From assembly GCA_947307375.1 (NCBI GenBank), contig CAMZIX010000077.1, positions 1 through 6,104 of the forward strand: a DNA stretch of 6,104 bases, in the 5' to 3' direction. The stretch's first letter is position 1. Each line of letters begins with the position of its first letter. The position numbers were made by a program, and so were the translations under genes. This DNA is from an uncultured Clostridia bacterium (GTDB lineage Bacteria > Bacillota_A > Clostridia > Oscillospirales > Oscillospiraceae). The notes below the pieces were generated by a model. It ran no database searches, was not told where the DNA came from, and saw nothing but the letters and a program-made list of their open reading frames with translations. Positions 1 through 5,591 of the stretch are shown one piece after another.

Positions 1-3
1 AAC

Positions 4-33
4 AAAGCCACCGTCTGAGACGGTGGCTTTTTC
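4..33. terminator. Bidirectional intrinsic terminator
   Basis: A perfect 12-bp inverted repeat, AAAGCCACCGTC (4-15) and GACGGTGGCTTT (19-30), encloses a TGA loop. A T-run (28-32) follows on the plus strand, and the minus-strand copy ends in TTTGTT. It begins three bases past the stop codon of the minus-strand sigma-factor gene and so should end that transcript. The plus-strand T-run suggests it may also serve a convergent gene lying left of the window, which cannot be seen. Confidence 0.9.
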
Positions 34-819
34 TTACAGGATATAGTCCGTGATGCAGTCGTACCAGTGGACGTAGGTCACGCCGTTGACGCTGATGCGC
101 TCGTTGTCGGGCAGGATCTCGGTCCAGAGCCTTCCGTAGCCGTCGAACAGCCAGTCGTTGCGGTTGAAGCGCCGCCAAAGCACCGTGCGGCCGTTCCGGT
201 CAAGATACTGCTCGCTCACGACGCCGTCGTTATAGGTGTAGCAGTCCGTCACGCAGACCGTGTCCCAGCTTTTGCCGTTGATCGTCACGGTACAGCGCCC
301 GGTCACGTCCAGCAGGAATTCCTTGTTCACGGTGGTGATCTCATTTCCCTCGCGGAAGATGTCGCCCTTCGGCACGAGATTCACTTCATTGCCGCAGTTG
401 TTTTCTCCGAAGCCCCAGTTGTTCAGAAAGCTGTCGCCGTCCAGGAAGGTGCTGTAGCGCCGGACGCCGCTCTCCGTGACGCTGTGGGCAAGCAGCCGGC
501 AATGCGTGTCGGTCAGCTGCGCGACCAGATGCCGCTCGACGCGCTGCTGTCCGCCCGCGCTGTTGCAGTCCATCGGGTCGGTCTCGATCGAGCGGATCTC
601 CACGCCCTCGATCCCGTGCACCTCCGCCCGGCCGATCACCTCCAGCTCGCAGAGCTCGGTGCGTTTTCTCTCCGGCCAGTCGTACATCGCCCAGCTCAAC
701 TTTTCGCCGAGACGCGGGACGATGAACCAGCCCATGATCTCCTCCCAGCGCACGGGGAAGGGCTCTTCCTTCCGGCGCTCTATGGTGTATTCCGGTATGA
801 GATCCGGCAGTTTCTTCAT
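34..819 (-). other. C-terminal domain that may also be translated alone from an internal ATG
   Basis: An in-frame ATG at 817-819 begins a 261-residue product (MKKLPDLIPEYTIE...), identical to the C-terminal part of the sigma fusion. It is preceded by a consensus ribosome binding site at ideal distance. The segment reads as a complete soluble protein, with its own start and no leftover sigma sequence. Two explanations are open: one mRNA gives both the fusion and the free domain, or two formerly separate translationally coupled genes have merged by losing the sigma stop codon. The sequence shows the site; whether it is used is inference. Confidence 0.5.
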
Positions 820-1311
820 GGTCTCTCCTCCTTTTCTCCCCTTGGGATAAGCCTCTTTGAATTTCTGTTTCGCGTAGTGCAGGCGACTTTTGACGGTGCC
901 CAGCGGTAGGCCGAGCCGCGCCGCGATCTGGTCCTGCGGCAGCTCCTTGAAATAGTACAGATACAGGATCTGCTTCTCTTTATCGCCAAGCTTATCCAGC
1001 GTCTCGGTCACGAATGTATTTTCTCTGCGGCCGTACAGACTGGTTGACATAACTTGTTCTGACAGTTCTTCGATTGGCAGCTCCATCCGCCGCGCCTGCG
1101 CGCGATAGTAGTCCGTGCACCTGTTCTGCGCGATGCGCAGCAGCCAGGCCTTGAAGGCCAGCGGATCGCGCAGGCTCTCCTGCTTCCGCAGCGCCGCCAC
1201 ACAGCATTCTTGGATCAGGTCCTCCGCGTCCTGCAGGCTGCCGATCCGGAATTTGACGAAGCGCTCCAGCGCCGGCAGGCATTCCGCCAGCGCCTGTTCA
1301 AAGTTTTCCAC
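34..1311 (-). CDS. ECF sigma factor fused to a 261-aa cytoplasmic domain of unknown function
   Basis: The product is 425 residues from the GTG start. Residues 7-75 form sigma region 2 (DAEDLIQE at 28-35, then FKAWLLRIAQNR, the core-binding and -10 recognition part). Residues about 105-157 form sigma region 4, with the helix-turn-helix around QDQIAARLGLPLGTVKSRL. After a short basic link (KGRKGGET) a 261-residue domain follows that I cannot assign to a named family. It has no membrane segment or signal peptide, eight cysteines and many Trp, with patches such as MGWFIVPRLGEKLSWAMYDW, QLTDTHCR, WGFGENNCGNE and a C-terminal YVHWYDCITDYIL. ECF sigma factors direct RNA polymerase to stress or signal promoters; extra C-terminal domains in other ECF groups often control the sigma part, and that role is inferred here. 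The GTG start is chosen because a purine-rich ribosome site (1317-1327) sits five bases upstream and a fitting promoter precedes it. The frame stays open further upstream, but only into sequence antisense to the neighbouring galE. No anti-sigma gene follows; a terminator does. Confidence 0.85.
   Translation of the reverse strand: MENFEQALAECLPALERFVKFRIGSLQDAEDLIQECCVAALRKQESLRDPLAFKAWLLRIAQNRCTDYYRAQARRMELPIEELSEQVMSTSLYGRRENTFVTETLDKLGDKEKQILYLYYFKELPQDQIAARLGLPLGTVKSRLHYAKQKFKEAYPKGRKGGETMKKLPDLIPEYTIERRKEEPFPVRWEEIMGWFIVPRLGEKLSWAMYDWPERKRTELCELEVIGRAEVHGIEGVEIRSIETDPMDCNSAGGQQRVERHLVAQLTDTHCRLLAHSVTESGVRRYSTFLDGDSFLNNWGFGENNCGNEVNLVPKGDIFREGNEITTVNKEFLLDVTGRCTVTINGKSWDTVCVTDCYTYNDGVVSEQYLDRNGRTVLWRRFNRNDWLFDGYGRLWTEILPDNERISVNGVTYVHWYDCITDYIL
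817..831 (-). promoter_or_regulatory. Internal Shine-Dalgarno and ATG at the sigma/C-domain junction
   Basis: On the minus strand AGGAGG (831-826) is followed by six bases (AGAGAC) and ATG (819-817). It is as good as or better than the site at the gene's own GTG start. The same bases encode the RKGGET linker, so the match could in principle reflect coding, but a perfect hexamer at the ideal spacing before an ATG exactly at a domain boundary is unlikely by chance. Confidence 0.7.
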
Positions 1312-1316
1312 ACGAT

Positions 1317-1327
1317 CCCCTCCCTTC
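1317..1327 (-). promoter_or_regulatory. Ribosome binding site deciding the GTG start of the sigma gene
   Basis: The minus strand reads AAGGAAGGGAGGGG up to 1317, then five bases, then GTG at 1311-1309. No ATG in this frame lies between the promoter and the sigma2 region. A GTG further upstream (in VWVKSTS) has no comparable ribosome site. Confidence 0.7.
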
Positions 1328-1351
1328 CTTGAAGTCGACTTCACCCATACA

Positions 1352-1378
1352 GACGATCCGGGCAAGCAAAAAGGTTCA
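1352..1378 (-). promoter_or_regulatory. Candidate ECF-type promoter of the sigma gene
   Basis: The minus strand carries TGAACC (1378-1373), a 17-base spacer and CGTC (1355-1352). This matches the general ECF promoter form (an AAC-type -35 and a CGTC-type -10). No good housekeeping TTGACA/TATAAT pair is seen in the same space. Transcription would start near 1345, leaving a leader of roughly 33 bases with the ribosome site. ECF sigma genes commonly transcribe themselves, so autoregulation is inferred. Confidence 0.6.
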
Positions 1379-1390
1379 AAACGATCGAAA

Positions 1391-1420
1391 AAAAGAGGCA
1401 ATCTTTTGATTGCCTCTTTT
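1391..1420. terminator. Terminator of the nucleotidyltransferase-galE operon
   Basis: A perfect 13-bp inverted repeat, AAAAGAGGCAATC (1391-1403) and GATTGCCTCTTTT (1408-1420), has a TTTT loop. On the minus strand the hairpin is followed by a run of seven T (1394-1388, partly inside the stem), the expected signature for ending galE transcription. It lies 12 bases past the galE stop and just before the sigma promoter, so it insulates the two units. Confidence 0.9.
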
Positions 1421-1432
1421 GATGCTCCGGGT

Positions 1433-2449
1433 TTACTCCGCGTAGCCCATCGGGTTCTTGCTCTGCCAGGCCCAGGTGTCGCGGCACATATCCTCCAGCG
1501 TGTACTGCGCCTTCCAGCCCAGCAGCTCCGCGCTCTTGTCGGGGCAGGCGTAGAAGGCGGGCAGATCGCCGGACCGGCGCGGCACGATCTCATAGGGGAT
1601 CTTCTGCCCGGTGACGCGCTCGAAGGTGTGCACCATGTCGAGCACGCTGTAGCCGTGACCGGTGCCGAGGTTGAACACGCTCTCGCCCTTGTGGTCCATC
1701 ATGTACTTGATGGCCGCGACATGTCCGCGCGCCAGATCGACGACGTGGATGTAGTCGCGCACGCCGGTGCCGTCGGGCGTGTCGTAATCGCCGCCGTAGA
1801 CGTTCAGATGATCCAGGCGGCCCACCGCGACCTGCGCGATAAAGGGCATCAGGTTGTTGGGGATGCCGCGGGGATCCTCGCCGATCAGGCCGCTGGCATG
1901 CGCGCCGATCGGATTGAAGTAGCGCAGCAGGGACACGGCCCACTCGCCGTCGGACTTGGCCGTATCACGCAGGATCTGCTCGGACATGTACTTCGTCCAG
2001 CCGTAGGGGTTGGTGCACATGCCGGTCTTCGACACCTCGCGCAGCGGCAGCTCGTTGTCGGAGGAATAGACCGTCGCCGAGGAGGAAAAGACGATGTTCT
2101 TCACGCCGTGCTCGCGCATGACCTCGCAGAGCGTGACGGTGGAAAAGAGGTTATTGTCGTAGTACTCCAGCGGCATCACGACCGATTCGCCCACGGCCTT
2201 GAGGCCGGCGAAGTGGATGACGCAGCCGATGTCGTGCTTTTCAAACACGCGGTGCAGCGCGGCGCGGTCGCGCACGTCCTGCTCATAAAAGGCGACGTCC
2301 TTTCCCGCGATCTGCTCGACGCGCTCGACCGCCTTCGCGCTGGAATTGACGAGGTTATCCACCACGACGACGTCCATGCCCTGATTCAAAAGCTCCACAC
2401 AGGTGTGGCTGCCGATATAGCCGGCGCCGCCGGTGACCAGTACTGTCAT
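1433..2449 (-). CDS. galE: UDP-glucose 4-epimerase
   Basis: GalE interconverts UDP-glucose and UDP-galactose using tightly bound NAD+ in the cytoplasm (Leloir pathway, and supply of galactose for surface glycans). The protein has 338 residues, the same length as the E. coli enzyme. It opens with the Rossmann motif TGGAGYIGS (6-14). It has the catalytic Ser124 in SSSATVY and the YxxxK pair Tyr149/Lys153 in YGWTK, all at E. coli numbering, and also carries RYFNPIGAH, GTGVRDYIHVVDLA and RRSGDLPAF. Residue 299, where small residues are linked with use of N-acetylated substrates, is Phe; this favours plain UDP-Glc/UDP-Gal. The ATG follows AAGGAG nine bases upstream. The upstream nucleotidyltransferase gene stops 13 bases before it, so the two are co-transcribed. 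Confidence 0.97.
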   Translation of the reverse strand: MTVLVTGGAGYIGSHTCVELLNQGMDVVVVDNLVNSSAKAVERVEQIAGKDVAFYEQDVRDRAALHRVFEKHDIGCVIHFAGLKAVGESVVMPLEYYDNNLFSTVTLCEVMREHGVKNIVFSSSATVYSSDNELPLREVSKTGMCTNPYGWTKYMSEQILRDTAKSDGEWAVSLLRYFNPIGAHASGLIGEDPRGIPNNLMPFIAQVAVGRLDHLNVYGGDYDTPDGTGVRDYIHVVDLARGHVAAIKYMMDHKGESVFNLGTGHGYSVLDMVHTFERVTGQKIPYEIVPRRSGDLPAFYACPDKSAELLGWKAQYTLEDMCRDTWAWQSKNPMGYAE

Positions 2450-2462
2450 TGTTCCGTTCTCC

Positions 2463-3371
2463 TTAATCCAATAATACCTCGGGATAAAGCCCCTCGGCGC
2501 GCAGCGCGGCCAGATGGCTCACGACGCTGTCCATATCCTCCCGGTAGGTGATGCCGTACCAGGTCTCGCGGCAGGGCAGCACATGTACGCAGCCCTCCCC
2601 CTCCTGGATCAGCGCGTTGACCACAAAGGGCAGGAAATACTCCGCCTTGAGGGGATTGGCAGTCAGGTTCTCCTCCAGCCAGGCCGGAAAGCGGCGCGCC
2701 AGCTCCTCGAGCATGCCCGGGCCGAAGCCCCAGCAGTTCATCGAGACCGGCGAATCACCGGACAGCGGCTCGAAATGCTCGCCGTCCTCAGTGTATGCCG
2801 CGTCCGTGCCGCGCTTGAAGATTTTGGTGCGCTCGACCACGTCGGTGAGCAGGCCGTTTTCCACGCTGCAGATGCCGCGGGCCACCGAGCCGTGCTCGGT
2901 CACGGTGTTGCGCAGCTCATAGGCGACCATCGCGTGCTCGTTGGCGGGGCGCTCGGCCGAGAGGAACTCATACAGCGCGGTATAGGCGCTGGGTCCGTAG
3001 TAGTCGTCGGCGTTGATGACGGCGAAGGGCCCTTCCACCGCGCCGCGGCAGCAGAGCACCGCGTGCCCGGTGCCCCAGGGCTTGACGCGCCCCTCCGGCA
3101 CGGCGAAGCCCTCCGGCAGACGGTCGAGCTGCTGGAAGACGTACTTCACGTCGAAGTACTTTTCCATGCGGCGGCCGACGCGCGCCTTGAAGTCCTCCTC
3201 GATCTCATGCTTGATGATAAAGGCCACCTTGCGAAAGCCTGCGCGGTAGGCGTCAAAGAGCGAATAGTCGATGATCGCGTGGCCGTGCTCGTCCACGGCG
3301 GTGATCTGCTTGAGCCCGCCGAAGCGGCTGCCCATGCCGGCGGCCAGGATGACCAGTGTGGGTTCCTGCAT
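2463..3371 (-). CDS. Sugar-1-phosphate nucleotidyltransferase, atypical GalU/RfbA-like
   Basis: This 302-residue enzyme has the nucleotidyltransferase fold: the N-terminal nucleotide loop LAAGMGSRFGGLKQ (9-22), PWGTGHAVL (98-106) and the metal-binding NADDYYG (120-126), followed by GSVARG, VVERT, NCWGFGPGM and EYFLPFVVN. The family joins a sugar-1-phosphate to an NTP, releasing pyrophosphate. Its motifs differ from classical GalU (no PKEMLP-type loop) and from RmlA (FGGLKQ here), so the exact sugar and nucleotide are unknown. Placement directly before galE suggests UTP and glucose- or galactose-1-phosphate; this is inference. The ATG at 3371 is chosen because AAAGGGG precedes it by about seven bases and the protein starts right at the first beta strand. 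A longer frame from 3515 would include leader sequence and the candidate promoter. Confidence 0.88.
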   Translation of the reverse strand: MQEPTLVILAAGMGSRFGGLKQITAVDEHGHAIIDYSLFDAYRAGFRKVAFIIKHEIEEDFKARVGRRMEKYFDVKYVFQQLDRLPEGFAVPEGRVKPWGTGHAVLCCRGAVEGPFAVINADDYYGPSAYTALYEFLSAERPANEHAMVAYELRNTVTEHGSVARGICSVENGLLTDVVERTKIFKRGTDAAYTEDGEHFEPLSGDSPVSMNCWGFGPGMLEELARRFPAWLEENLTANPLKAEYFLPFVVNALIQEGEGCVHVLPCRETWYGITYREDMDSVVSHLAALRAEGLYPEVLLD

Positions 3372-3400
3372 GCAAACACCCCTTTTCTGTCTTTCAAGAT

Positions 3401-3429
3401 AGTTTAGCATATTTTTCCGCCCTTGTATA
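3401..3429 (-). promoter_or_regulatory. Weak candidate promoter for the nucleotidyltransferase-galE operon
   Basis: On the minus strand TATACA (3429-3424) is separated by 17 bases from TAAACT (3406-3401), each matching four of six consensus bases. An overlapping TATGCT (3411-3406) is an alternative -10. It lies 30 bases before the start codon in the AT-richest part of the intergenic region. Confidence 0.35.
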
Positions 3430-3462
3430 GAGAAAAAGCGCCGAAACTCCCCGCCTGCCCCC

Positions 3463-3491
3463 TTGGTTTTTTTCTTCGTTTGCTGTATGAT
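3463..3491 (+). promoter_or_regulatory. Candidate promoter of the DUF1653 gene
   Basis: TTGGTT (3463-3468), a 17-base spacer and TATGAT (3486-3491) resemble a housekeeping sigma promoter. The predicted start near 3498 leaves a short leader that just includes the GGGAGGGG ribosome site (3501-3508). Confidence 0.5.
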
Positions 3492-3513
3492 TGCACCAAA
3501 GGGAGGGGTGTGC

Positions 3514-3729
3514 ATGGATGATCTGAAGCCCGGCGTTTATCGGCATTTCAAGGGTAAGGAATACCGGCTGCTGTTCGTCGCCCGCCATTCGGAGACGGAG
3601 GAAGAGCTGGTCGTCTACCAGGCGCTGTACGGCGAGCGCGGCTACTGGGTGCGTCCGGCGGCGATGTGGAACGAGACCGTCGAGCGCGACGGGAAAAAAA
3701 TGAAGCGCTTTACCTATATCGGGGAATAA
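3514..3729 (+). CDS. DUF1653 family protein
   Basis: This small cytoplasmic protein has 71 residues. The pattern YRHFKGKEYRLL, ARHSETEEELVVYQALYG, GYWVRPAAMWNETVE and a closing KRFTYIG is that of the DUF1653 family, short conserved bacterial proteins whose molecular function is not known. The length is normal for the family and the whole protein is the single domain. The ATG at 3514 has GGGAGGGG five bases upstream; an upstream ATG at 3463 falls on the promoter and adds a hydrophobic stretch not typical of the family. It is transcribed alone, diverging from the nucleotidyltransferase operon and ending at a shared hairpin. No role can be drawn from its neighbours. Confidence 0.88.
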   Translation: MDDLKPGVYRHFKGKEYRLLFVARHSETEEELVVYQALYGERGYWVRPAAMWNETVERDGKKMKRFTYIGE

Positions 3730-3730
3730 A

Positions 3731-3758
3731 AAAGCCGGCCCGCAGGCCGGCTTTTATC
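3731..3758. terminator. Bidirectional terminator between convergent genes
   Basis: A 10-bp perfect stem, AAAGCCGGCC (3731-3740) and GGCCGGCTTT (3745-3754), closes a CGCA loop. T-rich sequence follows on the plus strand, and the minus strand gives CCGGCTTTTTTATT. It starts one base after the DUF1653 stop and ends 12 bases before the stop of the convergent gene, so it can end both. Confidence 0.9.
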
Positions 3759-3766
3759 TTTTTGTT

Positions 3767-4372
3767 TCAGCGTTTGAGCACAAAGCGGACGCTGCCCAGC
3801 ATCGCGGCGAAGGCCGGATCCTCGGGCAGGGCGGCGAAGTCCTCGGGATCGGCCGCAGCGCGGATCACGGTCAGCAGCAGATAGCTCTGCTCGTCGCCGG
3901 GGATGCGCAGGCGGAAGCCGTAGCTGTCGCCGTCGAGGTAGCGGACGGCCTCGTTTTCGCCGTACCGGGCCTGCGTGAAGCCCTTGAACTTCTCCGCGAT
4001 GGCCTTGCTCATGGTCTCAAAATCCTCGCCGGGATAATAGGCCGCGTATTCCATCTGGATGTGATAATCCTCGCCCCAGAGCACCGCGACGTGAGAATCG
4101 CTCGAAGGATTGAGGTATTCCTCGGAAATGACGGAATAGCTGAACTTCTCCGGATCGTAGCCGATCGTCACGTCCACGGTCACGGGATCCTTAAAGCCGG
4201 AAATGAAGCTGTAGCTCCCCTCCTTGAGCTCCTGCGCAGCCGCAGGCTGTTTTGCCTTCGCGCTCTTGGCGGCGGGCTTCGCTTCGCCCTCCGCGGGCTT
4301 CTTCATCAGCAGCAGCGCCGCGGCGCCGGCGGCGGCCAGGCCCAGCGGCAGAATGATCTTCCATTGTTTCAT
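3767..4372 (-). CDS. Membrane-anchored or secreted protein of unknown function
   Basis: The protein has 201 residues. Lys2 and Lys5 come before a hydrophobic segment at about 6-23 (IILPLGLAAAGAAALLLM), an N-terminal anchor or signal peptide. There is no lipobox cysteine. A flexible linker rich in Ala, Lys and Pro spans 24-49, followed by an exported domain of about 150 residues (50-201) with alternating beta-type stretches and an ending AAMLGSVRFVLKR. That ending recalls small extracytoplasmic alpha/beta domains of the PsbP/DcrB kind, but the resemblance is weak and no family is claimed. The domain has no cysteine. The start is supported by GGAGG seven bases before ATG and a near-perfect promoter. 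It is a single-gene unit, divergent from the radical SAM gene. Confidence 0.82.
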   Translation of the reverse strand: MKQWKIILPLGLAAAGAAALLLMKKPAEGEAKPAAKSAKAKQPAAAQELKEGSYSFISGFKDPVTVDVTIGYDPEKFSYSVISEEYLNPSSDSHVAVLWGEDYHIQMEYAAYYPGEDFETMSKAIAEKFKGFTQARYGENEAVRYLDGDSYGFRLRIPGDEQSYLLLTVIRAAADPEDFAALPEDPAFAAMLGSVRFVLKR

Positions 4373-4400
4373 CGGTACACCTCCAGTTTTTCTTAGCACT

Positions 4401-4429
4401 ATTATACACAGCCCGTGCGCGTCTGACAA
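4401..4429 (-). promoter_or_regulatory. Strong housekeeping promoter for the anchored-protein gene
   Basis: On the minus strand TTGTCA (4429-4424), a 17-base spacer and a perfect TATAAT (4406-4401) form a near-consensus sigma-A promoter. The -10 lies 28 bases before the start codon, leaving a short leader with the GGAGG site. Confidence 0.8.
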
Positions 4430-4458
4430 CAGGAAATCTTGCAATGCCGACGCTTCCG

Positions 4459-4464
4459 TATAAT
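4459..4464 (+). promoter_or_regulatory. Candidate -10 box of the radical SAM gene
   Basis: A perfect TATAAT sits 36 bases before the ATG at 4501. No convincing -35 lies 16-18 bases upstream; TTGCAA at 4439-4444 is close in sequence but only 14 bases away (17 if AATAAT at 4462-4467 is the -10). A weak or activator-dependent promoter would fit. Transcription starting near 4471 excludes the in-frame ATG at 4444. Confidence 0.5.
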
Positions 4465-4500
4465 AATAAAGCATCAAAAAAGCAGAGGAGGCGGCTTTTC

Positions 4501-5583
4501 ATGGCAACACTGGACGAATTGCTTTATCCGGTCAAGCCCCCGGTCAAAATTCAATTCGAACCGACGATCAGCTGCAATCTGCGCTGCCCGATGTGCGACC
4601 GCACGCACAAGGCGGATTTCGATAAACATCAGGCGGACAAGCTCCCCTATGAAAAGGTCAAGGCCTTCCTGCACGAGGTCGGAAGCCTCGGCACGCGCTA
4701 CTTCCTGTTTATCGGCGGCGGCGAGCCGATGACCGATCCCCACATCCTCGAGTACATTGAGATCCTGAAATCCTACGGCGTCTTTGTGCACCTGTGGACG
4801 AACGGAATGCTGATCGACGAGGGAAACGCGCCGTTTCTGGCAAACAACTGCGATTGCATCACCATCTCGCTGGACAGCCCTCATCCAGCGATCAACGACG
4901 TCTCGCGCGGCGTGAAGGGCGCAACGGAGAAGAGCCTCGCGGCGCTGCGTCTGCTGCGTCAAAACAGCGACAGCCTTTATCTGCGCATCCACAGCGTGCT
5001 TTCCGCCCTGAACGTCGACCATCTCCGTGACTTCGCAGACCTCGCCGCGGAGATCGGCGTGACGGAGATCTCCGGCGCTCTGATGGCGCCCTTTCCGTTT
5101 GTCCCCGACAGCATGCGCTTTTCAGAGGAACAGCTCGCCGGCCTCAACAACAAGATCGAAGACCTCTGCGAATATGCCAAGCGGAAGGGCGTCGCGCTGG
5201 CCTGCTGGTATTCCAACCTCTCCGCAAAGGTCATCCAGAACCTGCAGAACATCCACAACATGTATTCTGCGCCCGGGGCCGAGGTCTCCGGCGCGCATGT
5301 GACCTGCCTGGGCCTGTGGACGCAGGCTACCGTGCGCCCCAACGGCGACGTCTCCGAGTGCTGCTTCAGCTATAAGCCGGTGCTGGGCAATCTGCACGAC
5401 AGCAGCTTTGCGGAGATCTGGCACTCCGCGCGCGCCGAGGAGCTGCGCTCTCTCGTCAAAAGCGGGCGGTATCTGGACGCCCCCTGTGTCGGCTGCGACA
5501 TGGGGCACCCGGTCTTCACCCGGGATCTGGAGCGGACGGGCAGCCTGGACAGCTTCAGCGAAATGTGCGTCAACGCACGCTGA
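4501..5583 (+). CDS. Radical SAM protein with C-terminal twitch (SPASM-like) domain
   Basis: The protein has 360 residues. Cys25, Cys29 and Cys32 (CNLRCPMC) form the CX3CX2C motif that holds the [4Fe-4S] cluster cleaving S-adenosylmethionine. GGGEP at 72-76 is the SAM-contacting motif and ISLDSPHPAI at 122-131 is a typical barrel strand. The C-terminus has Cys269-X12-Gly-X4-Cys287 (with RPNGDVSECC), then LGNLHDSSFAEIWHS and Cys329-X2-Cys332. This matches the twitch variant with one auxiliary cluster; the second CX5CX3C half of a full SPASM domain is absent. Twitch/SPASM enzymes act on peptides, proteins, sugars or cofactors, and the substrate here is unknown. No precursor peptide, transporter or partner gene is adjacent. 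The ATG at 4501 has AGAGGAGG nine bases upstream and is preferred to one at 4444. It forms its own transcript, ended by a long hairpin. Confidence 0.9.
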   Translation: MATLDELLYPVKPPVKIQFEPTISCNLRCPMCDRTHKADFDKHQADKLPYEKVKAFLHEVGSLGTRYFLFIGGGEPMTDPHILEYIEILKSYGVFVHLWTNGMLIDEGNAPFLANNCDCITISLDSPHPAINDVSRGVKGATEKSLAALRLLRQNSDSLYLRIHSVLSALNVDHLRDFADLAAEIGVTEISGALMAPFPFVPDSMRFSEEQLAGLNNKIEDLCEYAKRKGVALACWYSNLSAKVIQNLQNIHNMYSAPGAEVSGAHVTCLGLWTQATVRPNGDVSECCFSYKPVLGNLHDSSFAEIWHSARAEELRSLVKSGRYLDAPCVGCDMGHPVFTRDLERTGSLDSFSEMCVNAR

Positions 5584-5591
5584 GCAAAGCG

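Noticed and set aside
67..909. Long plus-strand open frame opposite the sigma/C-domain gene
   Set aside because: It is the shadow of a GC-rich coding strand: the translation is Ala/Val/His/Arg-rich without domain features, while the minus strand encodes clear sigma motifs.
1312..1432. Possible riboswitch or small RNA between galE and the sigma gene
   Set aside because: The only stable structure is the simple galE terminator hairpin; the rest is explained by the promoter and leader.
1312..1593. Upstream extension of the sigma gene by 94 codons
   Set aside because: It would begin inside DNA antisense to galE, cross the galE terminator, and yield Arg/Pro-rich non-protein-like sequence.
1115..2551. 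478-codon plus-strand open frame opposite galE
   Set aside because: galE on the minus strand is certain. The plus frame runs across a terminator and the sigma promoter and gives a low-complexity His/Asp/Val product.
2514..3407. Plus-strand open frame opposite the nucleotidyltransferase
   Set aside because: It is antisense to an enzyme with intact motifs, has no ribosome site and shows no recognisable domain.
3372..3515. Upstream extension of the nucleotidyltransferase by 48 codons
   Set aside because: It has no ribosome site, covers the candidate promoter, and the family begins at the beta strand just before LAAGMGSR.
4444..4500. Earlier in-frame ATG for the radical SAM gene
   Set aside because: The TATAAT at 4459-4464 lies downstream of this ATG, and the strong AGAGGAGG site points to 4501.
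4373..4500. Search for a short precursor peptide beside the radical SAM gene
   Set aside because: The intergenic region is occupied by two promoters and ribosome sites, and no small frame with its own Shine-Dalgarno fits. The downstream gap is filled by the terminator hairpin.
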